Source: CAYLSO01 sp964386525 (lineage in GTDB: Bacteria > Eisenbacteria > RBG-16-71-46 > DASYSL01). Taken from it: DNA of 47,535 nucleotides. The notes beneath the pieces are model-generated. The model was not told the origin of the DNA, did not search any database, and worked only from the letters and a program-made list of their open reading frames with translations. The stretch's first letter is position 1, and every line of letters begins with the position of its first letter. The stretch is from assembly GCA_964386525.1 (NCBI GenBank), contig CAYLSO010000258.1:1-47535 (forward strand), given 5' to 3'. A program made the position numbers and the translations under genes. Shown piece by piece: positions 25,669-34,110 of the stretch.

Positions 25669-25820
25669 GGCGACCGTAACCGTCCCCGATCCGCAGACCA
25701 GCCTGCGGGATTCCGTCCTGGAGATCCGGGGCGACGGCAAGGCGGGCGGCGGCCTCCGTCGCGCTCAACACCCGCCACAGCCCCGAGGAGTGCGCGCGCC
25801 ACTGCCGCCTCTCGGGCCGC

Positions 25821-26021
25821 GTGTTCACGGTGCCCGGCGACGACATCGGGCGCAGGTACCTGAAAGCCGCCATCGGCAACGCCTCGGTCTACCTGATCAT
25901 GAAGGACAAGGAGACCGGGCAGCCGGTGGCGCGACCCGGCCGCGAGGAGCAGGTCGAGAAGCTGCGCGGCTGGGTGCAGGACAACGTCGAGCGGCTGTAC
26001 AAACCGGCCGAGCTGAAGTAG
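25821..26021 (+). CDS. Unrecognised small soluble protein, probably the 3' part of a frameshifted gene
   Basis: A GTG-started frame of 66 codons reads as a real protein (VPGDDIGRRYLKAAIGN, LIMKDKETGQPV, ending VERLYKPAELK), but the same frame stays coding-like upstream to about 25755 (VALNTRHSPEECARHC) with no start codon before the TAA at 25677. The adjacent frame from about 25680 also looks coding (VPDPQTSLRDSVLEIRGDGKA) and would join it if one base were removed in the GC run at 25741-25753. So the gene may be broken, or the run misassembled. The two Cys could bind metal. It follows the ferredoxin by about 10 bases. Function unknown. Confidence 0.5.
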   Translation: MFTVPGDDIGRRYLKAAIGNASVYLIMKDKETGQPVARPGREEQVEKLRGWVQDNVERLYKPAELK

Positions 26022-26045
26022 GACGCGGCCGCGCCGAGGGCCGCG

Positions 26046-28076
26046 CTACCCGTCGTACTCCGGCGCCGGCTTGCCCAGGAGCCACTTGTCGAACCAGGCG
26101 CGGATGTGGCGCTGGTTCTGCACGCGGCGCGACGGCGTGCCGCTGCGCGTCAGCTCGTGGCCCTCGCCCGGGAAGCGCACCATCACCGCCGCCTTGCCCT
26201 GCTGCTTGAGCGCCCGGAACATGGTCTCGCCCTGGCCGATGGGCGTGCGCCAGTCGGTCTCGCTGTGGATGATCATCAGCGGCGTCGTGATGCGCGCCGC
26301 GAAGCTCACCGGTGAGCGCTCGCGATACTCCTCGGGATCCTCGTAGGGCGGCTTGCGGAACCAGGTCGGCCGGAACAGCGCGAAGTCGGAGCTGTAGTAC
26401 ATGGAAGCCCAGTCCGCCACGCAGCGCTGCGTGACCGCCGCGGCGAAGCGGTCGGTCCGGGTCAGCAGCCAGTTGGTCAGGAGCCCCCCGCCGCTGCCGC
26501 CGGTCACGCCCAGCCGCCCCGGGTCCACGTAGCCGCGCCGGATCAGCTCGTCGACGCCGGCCATGAGGTCGCGGGCGTCGTCGCCGGGATAACGGTACTG
26601 GATGACGTCGCCGAACTCCTGCCCGTAGGTGGTGCTGCCGCGCGGGTTGGGGTAGAGCACGACGTAGCCGGCCGCGGCCAGCCCGCGGAATTCGTGGAAG
26701 AAGCCCGCCCCGTACGCCACGTGCGGCCCGCCGTGGATCTGGAGGACGAGCGGGTAGCGTCTGCCCGGATCGAAGTCCGGCGGCTTGACGATCCACGCCT
26801 GGATGCGGCGGCCGTCGAACGACGGGTACCAGATCTCCTCGACCTCGCCGAGCGGGGTCTCGGCGAGCAGGGCGGCGTTGGGGTCCCACAGCTCGCGCCG
26901 CTCGGCGCGCTCGACGTCGTGGAGGCAGAGCACGCCGGGGCGAGCGGGGCTGCCGAGGACGAGCGCGACCCGTCGCCCGTCGGCGCTGACGCTGCCGGCC
27001 TGCACCTCGAGCCCGTCGCCGGTCAGCTCCGCGACGCGACCGTCGGCCAGGCCGACCCGCGCCAGCCGGGCCGCGCCGTGCTTGCCGAGCACCGTGAGCA
27101 CCTCGCGGCCACCCGGCAGGAGAGCCAGAGGCATGGCGCCGGCGGCGCGCGGCGGGTGCGCGTCGGCGACGATGTACACGGCGCCGAACTCGAAGTCGCA
27201 GTCGGGCGCGACGACGCGCCCCGGGCGTCCCGCCGCCTCGAACAGGTAGAGCTGCGGCTGGTCGTAGGAGCGCGGCGGCTCGGTCGGACGGAAGCCGGTC
27301 GCGACCAGCCGTCCGTCCTCGGCCTGGGTGAAGGCCGTGAGCATCTGGCCGTCCCCCGCCGCGACCGCCAGGGCCGCCCCGTCGGTCGGCTCGGCGAGCC
27401 CGGGGTCGACGGCGTAGACCTCGGCGCGCTCGGCCTCGTTCCAAGGTTCGCGCCGCCGGTCGGAGAGAAAGAGCACCCGCCGCCCGTCGCGCGACCAGGC
27501 CGGCGCCTCGGCGGCGAACCCACCGCAGGTCAGCTGCCGCGCCTCCCCTCCCGCCGCCTCGATCACCCACACCTGCGGGCGGTGGGCGAAGTCGCAGAAG
27601 CCCTCGTTGTCGAGCCGGAACTCGGGGCGCGTCACGACGCGCGCCGGCTCGTTCTTGGGCTTCTTCTTCTCCGCCTCCTCGCCGTCGAGCGCGGGGTTGG
27701 TCTCGCTCAGGAAGGCGAGGCGCGTGCCGGCGGGAGACCACGCCGGGCTCGCCGCCCCCTTGGCCAGCGCGGTGAGCTTGACCGCCTCGCCGCCGGCCAT
27801 CGGCAGGAGATGGATCTGCGCCGCAGCCTTGGGGTCGGCCGCGCCGCGCACGAAGGCCAGCGTGCGGCCGTCCGGGGACCAGCGCGGCTGCGAGTCCCGG
27901 GGACCGCAGGTCAGCGGCCGGGGCTCGCCGCCGGCGGCATCGGACAGCATGAGGCAGGTGCGGTACTCGTCGGCCTCGGCGTCGATCCAGACCTTGGTGA
28001 AGGCGACGTTCGCGCCGTCGGGCGAGATCTGCGGGTCGGCGGCCCACACGAAGCGCAGCAGATCCTCTTCGCGCAT
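26046..28076 (-). CDS. S9 family serine peptidase (acylaminoacyl/prolyl oligopeptidase type)
   Basis: The 676-residue enzyme has an N-terminal beta-propeller (about 1-410, repeats such as RWSPDGRTLAFVRG and AWSRDGRRVLFLSD) and a C-terminal alpha/beta hydrolase domain. The triad is visible: Ser528 in GGSGGG, Asp608 in SETDWRTP and His640 in GEGHELTR. HGGPH near 468 supplies the oxyanion region. There is no signal peptide, so it acts in the cytosol on short or N-blocked peptides. ATG 28076 has AAGGAGAG upstream. Confidence 0.93.
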   Translation of the reverse strand: MREEDLLRFVWAADPQISPDGANVAFTKVWIDAEADEYRTCLMLSDAAGGEPRPLTCGPRDSQPRWSPDGRTLAFVRGAADPKAAAQIHLLPMAGGEAVKLTALAKGAASPAWSPAGTRLAFLSETNPALDGEEAEKKKPKNEPARVVTRPEFRLDNEGFCDFAHRPQVWVIEAAGGEARQLTCGGFAAEAPAWSRDGRRVLFLSDRRREPWNEAERAEVYAVDPGLAEPTDGAALAVAAGDGQMLTAFTQAEDGRLVATGFRPTEPPRSYDQPQLYLFEAAGRPGRVVAPDCDFEFGAVYIVADAHPPRAAGAMPLALLPGGREVLTVLGKHGAARLARVGLADGRVAELTGDGLEVQAGSVSADGRRVALVLGSPARPGVLCLHDVERAERRELWDPNAALLAETPLGEVEEIWYPSFDGRRIQAWIVKPPDFDPGRRYPLVLQIHGGPHVAYGAGFFHEFRGLAAAGYVVLYPNPRGSTTYGQEFGDVIQYRYPGDDARDLMAGVDELIRRGYVDPGRLGVTGGSGGGLLTNWLLTRTDRFAAAVTQRCVADWASMYYSSDFALFRPTWFRKPPYEDPEEYRERSPVSFAARITTPLMIIHSETDWRTPIGQGETMFRALKQQGKAAVMVRFPGEGHELTRSGTPSRRVQNQRHIRAWFDKWLLGKPAPEYDG

Positions 28077-28212
28077 GAGACGCTCTCTCCTTGTGGGGTG
28101 CGTTCGGTGGCGCCCGCTGCCGCGCAGCCGGGCGGCGGCTCGCGGCGGGCGGCGCCATCCTAGCGCATCGGCGCCCGTCGCGGCGCGGGGTTCGCGGCGG
28201 CGCTGGGTTCGC

Positions 28213-28255
28213 CGAAAACGATGCGGCCGGAAGGTCGAGGAGACCTCCCGGCCGC
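28213..28255 (-). terminator. Intrinsic terminator after the lamin-tail gene
   Basis: On the minus strand a 14-bp stem with one mismatch (arms 28223-28236 and 28242-28255, five-base loop) is followed by ATCGTTTTC. It starts 41 bases after the stop at 28296. The rest of 28077-28295 is the upstream region of the S9 peptidase. Confidence 0.8.
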
Positions 28256-28295
28256 GGTAGCCCGGCGCGGCCCGCGTGGCGTCTTCAGACGGAGC

Positions 28296-30293
28296 CTAGT
28301 CGCGCAGCCAGACCACGGTGCGCACCTCGCCGGCCGGGCGCCCGGCGACGAAGAGCCTCGCGAAGTAGACGCCGGGGGCCGCGGGGCGCCCGTCGGCGGC
28401 GGTCCCGTCCCAGATCACGGTGTGGCGTCCAGGCGGGTACGCGCCCTCGCCGAAGACCCGCACGCGCCGCCCGGCGACATCGTAGACGGCCACCTGGGCG
28501 GTCGCGCCGCGGCCGTGCTGCTGCCCGACGGCGAACTCGAAGCGCGCCGCGCCGCGCGCCGGGTTGGGCCACGGCGGGGCCAGGGCCGAGACCGCTCCGC
28601 TCAGCGGCTCGACGCCGACGTTGGGAGCCTCGAGGCCGCAGCCGTCCTGGTAGAAGAGGAAGACGAAGCCGCCCGAGGTGTCCCAGTCCCAGCCGCCCGA
28701 GGGGCCGACGCCGTCCGGCACGCGCGTGAAGCAGCTGTCCGGGAAGAACGTCGGCAGGCGCGACCAGCCCAGCTGGTCGATGCGCACCAGGCCGTTGGGG
28801 CGCTCCTCGTAGAGATCCACGCGGTCCTCTTCCTCGAACTCGAAGCTGATGGTGCCGTTCAGGCCGTGGTACACGGTGTACTTCTGCGCCGGCTCCAGCG
28901 GGATCGCGTCACCCGGCTGGAAGATCGGCTGGATGAGGTAGCCGTCGGAGATGCGGTAGGTGCGGACGTCCTTGATCGCCGGCGTCGGGTTGTAGAACTG
29001 CAGCGACTCGTTGAGCGGGTCGACGTCGCTGTTCAGCGGGTACACGTAGACCGAGTTGATGCGCGTGCTGCTGCCCAGGTCGGGCGGCGCGGCCTGGTTG
29101 GCGGCGTCCGGCGTGGGCGCGCCGATATTGAAATCGGCGCCGTCGTTGTTGGTGTCGTAGCCGTCCGGGAAGCGGTTGGTGCTCGTGGACAGGGTCTCCG
29201 GCTCGGCCACCCCCTGGTCCGGGTGCATCGCGCCGGGCGGGCTGCCGTCGTAGTCGAAGCCCGGGACGGCGCCGCCGAAGCCCGGCGGCCGCGAGTAGCC
29301 CGCCGGCACGACGATGGGGCAGGAGATGGGGGCGCTGCCGGCGTTGCCGTAGGCCACCTGGTCGATGACCTGGGCGCTGTCGTCCAAGAGCAGGATGATG
29401 CCGCCGGCGTCGAAGAGGAAGTCCTCTCCGACGGCGGCCGTGCCCTCGGTGCCGAAGACCCGCGGCCCGGCGAGGTAGTACTGGCAGTTGTAACAGAACT
29501 GGTCGAAGGTGCTGTCGGCCTGCGTCCCGAAACCCTCGGGCAGGAGGCTGTCGCCCGGCGCGAACTGCGAGAGGCTGACGGTCGAGTAGTCGCGGTTGAA
29601 GACCTGGATCGACCACCCGGTGAGGTCCACGGGAGCGCCGCTGACGTTGAGGATCTCCACGAACTCCACGTCCGGCGCCTGCGGGCGCACCAGGAACTCG
29701 TTGATCACCACCGGGGCGGTCTGCGGGGTAGGATTGTTCAGCGGGCTCTGCGGCAGCGACCCGATGGCCCCGCCGAAGTCCACTTCCCGACCGTGCTTGA
29801 TGGCGACGGCATTGGGGTGCTGGCCGGACAGCGAGGGCCGCACCGATGAGTAGAAGACGAAGCGCCCGCTGCCCGTCTCGCCGGTGTAGCAGCCGACCTC
29901 GAGAGGCTCGAACTTCACGGTCGCGCCCAGGGCGTCGAAGGGGATCGACGGGTCGGTCTTGCAGAGGAACTCGCCGCGGTAGTTGAGATTGCAGGACTGC
30001 CCGAAGTCGTCCTCACCGGTGGAGTACCCGGCGGGATACGGAAAGCGGACGGCCTCGCCGTTGCAAGTGTCGTTGAAGGCCGCCAGGTCGAGGAAGAGAT
30101 CGAGGTGCCCCAGATCGTGGCTCTCGAGCGACCAGGTCACGATCACCGTGTACTTGTAGAGCCCCTCGAACCCCGGATCCTGGCTGAACGCCACCGAGGA
30201 CGAAGCCTCGATGACATCCGCTGCCCGCGCCGGCGGGGCCAGGACCAGGAGGAGCGCGGCGCAGGATGCGGCGAGGAGAAGTAGCTTTCGCAT
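28296..30293 (-). CDS. Secreted multidomain lamin-tail protein with FlgD-like C-terminal module
   Basis: The 665-residue protein has a signal peptide (1-24), then an unnamed domain at about 28-182 that is clearly homologous to the protein at 33319-33927 (DP.F.G..KY near 39-48, PAGYS, DPS.P, AIKHG). A lamin-tail (LTD) fold follows at about 195-320 (VVINEFL, VEFVEILN, DLTGWSIQVFN). A central region (SDGYLIQPIF, VYHGLNGTI, GWDWDTSGGF) is shared with the pseudogene at 14038-15475. An FlgD-like sorting module closes it (about 580-665: WPNPARGAARFEF, DVAGRRVR, GVYFARL). Cys residues are paired, which fits an exported protein. Probably surface-attached or secreted; ligand unknown. ATG 30293 starts the signal peptide. 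Confidence 0.85.
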   Translation of the reverse strand: MRKLLLLAASCAALLLVLAPPARAADVIEASSSVAFSQDPGFEGLYKYTVIVTWSLESHDLGHLDLFLDLAAFNDTCNGEAVRFPYPAGYSTGEDDFGQSCNLNYRGEFLCKTDPSIPFDALGATVKFEPLEVGCYTGETGSGRFVFYSSVRPSLSGQHPNAVAIKHGREVDFGGAIGSLPQSPLNNPTPQTAPVVINEFLVRPQAPDVEFVEILNVSGAPVDLTGWSIQVFNRDYSTVSLSQFAPGDSLLPEGFGTQADSTFDQFCYNCQYYLAGPRVFGTEGTAAVGEDFLFDAGGIILLLDDSAQVIDQVAYGNAGSAPISCPIVVPAGYSRPPGFGGAVPGFDYDGSPPGAMHPDQGVAEPETLSTSTNRFPDGYDTNNDGADFNIGAPTPDAANQAAPPDLGSSTRINSVYVYPLNSDVDPLNESLQFYNPTPAIKDVRTYRISDGYLIQPIFQPGDAIPLEPAQKYTVYHGLNGTISFEFEEEDRVDLYEERPNGLVRIDQLGWSRLPTFFPDSCFTRVPDGVGPSGGWDWDTSGGFVFLFYQDGCGLEAPNVGVEPLSGAVSALAPPWPNPARGAARFEFAVGQQHGRGATAQVAVYDVAGRRVRVFGEGAYPPGRHTVIWDGTAADGRPAAPGVYFARLFVAGRPAGEVRTVVWLRD

Positions 30294-30398
30294 GGGATAC
30301 TCCCGAGTCTCCGGATGGACACAACTGGACAGGGGCGCGGGACGGGCTCGGTCACGCGACGCCAAACACCACCTTGCGGGTCGGATAGACCACGACTG

Positions 30399-30428
30399 AG
30401 CTTAGGTCCGTCCGCGCAGTGGCGTCAA
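30399..30428 (-). promoter_or_regulatory. Sigma-70-type promoter of the lamin-tail gene
   Basis: On the minus strand TTGACG (30423-30428) and TAAGCT (30399-30404) are separated by 18 bases, about 105 bases before the ATG. The same -35 and spacing appear before the related gene at 33319. No other element was recognised in 30294-30583. Confidence 0.5.
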
Positions 30429-30583
30429 TCGTCGTTTGTGCCGCGGCGGCTCCCGGGGCCCTCGGGCCGGCCCTGGGCCGCCCCTTTTCCCCGCGGCCGC
30501 CTTGCGGCAGCATGGGGGCGAGTGCGTGTCGCGCCCGGCTGCAGCGGTGGCCGTCGGTGCGCCGCGGGGAGCGACCCATCGCG

Positions 30584-33058
30584 ATGTTCAGCAGGACGAA
30601 ATCGGAGACCACGCCGGCCGGGCGCCGGGCGGCGCCGGACGGCGGACCCGGCTGGGCCGCGGGCCTGCCGGCCTGGCTGCGCCCGGGCCGGCGCTGGATC
30701 CTGCCCGGCGCCATCGCCGCCGTCCTGCTCGCCGTTGCGCTGCCGCTGTGGCTGCTGCAGGCGCGGGTGTCGGCCCTGCGCGAGTTTCGCGCCGCGGCGC
30801 CGGGCTGGATCTACCCCTCGCACGTCTACTCCGACTGGATCGACCTCGATGCGCGCCACGACCTGCCGCGCGGCTACCTCGAGGCCTCCCTCCTGGCGCG
30901 CGGCTACCACCCCGCCGGCCGCCCGCTGGCCGAGCCCGGCACCTTCGCCGCCGTCGGCGGCGGGCTCGAGGTCTACCTGCGCGCCTTCGCCTATCCCGAG
31001 AGCCTCTGCCGCCCGGCGCGCGTCCGGCTGGAGTTCGCCAAGGGCCGGCTGAGCCGCGTGCTCGTCGGGCGCGGCGGCCTCCGCGCCCCGCGCCTCGAGC
31101 CGGTGCTGCTGCGCGTCTACTCCTCGACCGAAAATCCGGTGGAGCGGACCTTCGTGCGCCTCGAGGAGATCCCGCCGGCCGTGCGGGCCGCGCTGGTCTC
31201 GGCCGAGGACCGCCGCTTCTTCCAGCATCTGGGCGTAGACGTGCGCGGCACCGGCCGCGCCCTCTACCACAACGTGCGCGGGGGCGGCGGGCTGCAGGGC
31301 GGGAGCACGCTGACGCAGCAGCTGGCCCGCAGCCTGTTCCTGAGCCGCCGCCGCTCGTTGGGCCGCAAGCTCGAGGAGTCGGCGCTCGCCGTCGGGCTCG
31401 AGCTGGTGCTGCGCAAGCGCGACATCCTCGAGATGTAACTGAACTCCGTCTACCTGGGCAACGCCGGCCCGGTCGAGATCGGCGGCGTGTCCGAGGGGGC
31501 GCGCTACTTCTTCGACAAGTCCGTGCACGAGCTGACCCTGCCCGAGGCCGCGCTGCTGATCGGCGTGATCCCGGCGCCCAACCTGTACTCGCCCTTCCGG
31601 AGTCCGAAGCTGGCCCTGGCGCGGCGCAACCAGGTGTTGCGGGACATGGTGGAGGCCGGCCGTCTCGACTCGACCGTGGCGCGGCGCGCCATGGCCGCCC
31701 CGCTGACCCCGCGCCGCGGCCGCGCCCGGCCGGTGCTCTTCCCGTTCTTCACCGACTACGCGGTGGCCGAGCTGGGCCGGCACCTGCCGCCCGGAGACCT
31801 CGAGTCGCGCGGACTGCGCGTCTTCACCACGCTCGATCCCGTCTGGCAGTCGCGCGCCGAGACGCAGCTGGCGCTGGGGGTAGCCGACGTCGAGCGCTGG
31901 TACGGGCGGCGAGGCCCGCAGCCTCTGGAGGGCGCGGCCTGCCTGCTCGAGCCCGGCAGCGGCCGCGTGCGCGCCCTGGTCGGCGGCCGCGACTACCGCC
32001 GCAGCCCCTTCAACCGGGCCACCCAGTCGCTGCGCCAGCCGGGCTCCGCCTTCAAGCCGATCATCTACGCCGCGGCCTTCGATCGCCACTGGCGGGACAA
32101 GGACTTCTCCGCGGCCACCACCGTGCCCGACCTGCCGCGCGAGTTCCCGACACCGGAGGGCCCGTGGCGGCCGCGCAACGACGACGGCACCTACCACGAG
32201 CGCGTCACGCTCGCCCGGGCGCTGGCCAAGTCGCTCAACGTGGCCACCGCCAACCTCACCGAACGCATCGGCCCGCGCACCGTCGCCCAGTACGCCGCGC
32301 GGCTCGGCCTGGGCGGCGTGCGCCCGGTGATCAGCATCGGGCTGGGCACCAGCGAGGTCACGCCGGCGCAGCTCGCCGCCGTCTTCGCCACGCTGCAGAA
32401 CGACGGCGTGCGCGTCGAGCCGCAGCCCCTGCGGCTGGCGGTGGCGGCCGGCGGGCGCGTCGAGTTCCGCCCCGCCCCGCCGCACGAGCGCGTCTTCCAG
32501 GCGACGGCCGCGCGGCTCACCGTGCAGCTCCTGCGCGGCGTCGTGGACTTCGGCACCGCCTACTCGCTCAAGAGCCAGTGCGGTTTCTTCCGGCCCGCGG
32601 CCGGCAAGACCGGCACCACCGACGACTACAAGGACGCCTGGTTCGTGGGCTTCACCCCGGACGTGCTGTGCGCCGTGTGGCTCGGCTACGACCAGCCGAC
32701 CCCGCTCGGCGACACCGCGGCCGGCACGGCGGTGCCGGTGTGGGCCCGGATCGTGGCGGCGGTGCTCGCCGAGTTCCCGCCGCGCCCCCTGCCCGAGCCC
32801 GCCGAGTTCGAGTTCGCGCTCATCGACCCGTACTCCGGCGGCCTCGCGACCCCCTACTGCCCGTCGCGGATGCGCGCCGCCTTCCTGCGCGGCACGGCCC
32901 CGGCGCGCGTCTGCGGGGCCGATCACAGCGCCGAATGGATGGTCGGCCCGCTGCTGGAGGACGCGGCGGCCGAGTCGCTCACCGTCGTCGAATCCGGCGG
33001 TAGCGCCGACAGCCTGTCGGCGGGCCCGCCGGCCCCCGCCGCCCCGCCGGCGCCGTAA
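30584..33058 (+). pseudogene. Class A penicillin-binding protein (PBP1b-like) interrupted by an in-frame TAA
   Basis: The frame from ATG 30584 to TAA 33058 (825 codons) encodes a bifunctional peptidoglycan synthase. It has a membrane anchor at about 44-65, a UB2H-like segment, a GT51 glycosyltransferase (Glu208 in SAEDRRFFQH, GGSTLTQQL) and a transpeptidase (Ser488 in GSAFKP, SLN, Lys675 in KTGT). Codon 285 (31436-31438) is TAA, in the context DILEM-stop-LNSVYLGN, where the family has Tyr (ILExYLNxVYLG). One base (TAC or TAT to TAA) explains it, and the reading frame is otherwise intact and well conserved. It is either a recent nonsense mutation or a sequence error. Part of the C-terminal half could start at GTG 31487, but it would lack membrane anchoring. 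Confidence 0.85.
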
Positions 33059-33189
33059 GCACCGGTTTCAAGAGGCCTCCGAAACCGCGAGTCGCGCATC
33101 CCGCGCGGCGCGACGCGCGCACCGTGCATCCTGCACGGCGTACGCGGCGCGGAATTCACAGAGAATCCCACGCGCCGCGGCGCCCCGGC

Positions 33190-33268
33190 TTGACGGCCCC
33201 CGCGCCCGCTCCGTACACTTATAGCGTCACTTCCAGGGAAGAGCCGCAGCGCAGTCCCTCGGCGGCTC
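33190..33268 (+). promoter_or_regulatory. Promoter and leader stem of the small secreted protein gene
   Basis: TTGACG (33190-33195) and TACACT (33214-33219) are 18 bases apart, a strong match for this GC content. The leader contains GAGCCGC/GCGGCTC (33241-33247 and 33262-33268), a 7-bp stem with a 14-base loop, before the GGAGGAGGA ribosome site. The remaining 33059-33189 shows no gene. Confidence 0.6.
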
Positions 33269-33318
33269 GTCGGATTACCCTTCAAAGGAATGAGTCAGAG
33301 ACAGTTTGGAGGAGGAAG

Positions 33319-33927
33319 ATGCGTACCTCGCTATCTCTGTGTTTGCTCGTTTGCGGCCTCGTGCTCGCCGTCGCCCAGCCCGCCGCCGCGCAGACGTGCG
33401 CCTCGGGGACGGTGACCGCCGTGTTCAACGCCGACCCCGCCTTCCCCGGCATGTGGAAGTACTGCGCCGAGGTGAGCTGGAGCTTCGACAAGTACCAGGT
33501 GTCTCACCTCACCACCTTCCTGTGGTTGCCCAACTGCGCTTGCATCTGCGATCCCCGCTTCATCCGGTTCGGCGACCCGGCCGGCCATTCGGTGAACACC
33601 TCCTCCGACCCCACCTGCGAGCTGGACTACTCCGGGGACTACGTGTGCACGGGCGACCCCTCGCTGCCCGACCAGTACAACGGCCCGGCGATCAAGTTCC
33701 TTCCCGAGTCCGATTTGGGCTGCGAGCCGGGGATCTCGGGTTACGGGACCTTCTGCTTCTACTCGCCGATGCCCCCGCAGGACCCCTCGGACGATCCGCA
33801 GGGCCTGGCGATCAAGCACGGCCAGCAGATCTGCTACGGGATGCTCTCCGGCCAGATGCCCAGCTGCGACTGCGCGCTGCCGACGCAGACGACGACCTGG
33901 GGCTCGCTGAAGGCTACGTACCGCTAG
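33319..33927 (+). CDS. Small secreted Cys-rich protein ending in TTWGxLKATxR
   Basis: The 202-residue protein has a signal peptide (1-24) and a single domain at about 28-183 that aligns almost position for position with the N-terminal domain of the 28296-30293 protein: DPAFPGMWKY at 39-48, HLTTFLWL, DPAGHS, DYSGDYVC, DPSLP, FCFYS and AIKHG. About twelve Cys suggest disulfides outside the cytoplasm. A short linker leads to the C-terminal peptide TTTWGSLKATYR, matching the end of the tetraheme cytochrome at 5348-6064. ATG 33319 has a very strong ribosome site (GGAGGAGGA), so expression may be high. The domain matches no family that I recognise. Confidence 0.88.
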   Translation: MRTSLSLCLLVCGLVLAVAQPAAAQTCASGTVTAVFNADPAFPGMWKYCAEVSWSFDKYQVSHLTTFLWLPNCACICDPRFIRFGDPAGHSVNTSSDPTCELDYSGDYVCTGDPSLPDQYNGPAIKFLPESDLGCEPGISGYGTFCFYSPMPPQDPSDDPQGLAIKHGQQICYGMLSGQMPSCDCALPTQTTTWGSLKATYR

Positions 33928-33946
33928 GGACCACTTCCCGCTTTCC

Positions 33947-33973
33947 CCGGAGGCGCGCCGTGCGCGTCTCCGG
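33947..33973 (+). terminator. Hairpin after the small secreted protein gene
   Basis: CCGGAGGCGCGC (33947-33958) and GCGCGTCTCCGG (33962-33973) form a 12-bp stem with one G-U and a three-base loop, 20 bases after the stop. No T-run follows. Confidence 0.55.
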
Positions 33974-34110
33974 CGCACAGGGGCGCGGCGCCTGAGGACC
34001 TCCTCCCTCGGCGCGCGCCCCGACTCTTTGCGGCGACCTTGCCGGCGGCCCCGCGCCGGCGGGGCACCGCGCCTTGCCCCCGAGACCCTTCCGCCGCTAG
34101 GCTCCGCCCC

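Noticed and set aside
31436..31438. Recoding (selenocysteine or pyrrolysine) at the PBP stop
   Set aside because: The codon is TAA, which is not used for either residue, and the expected residue is Tyr.
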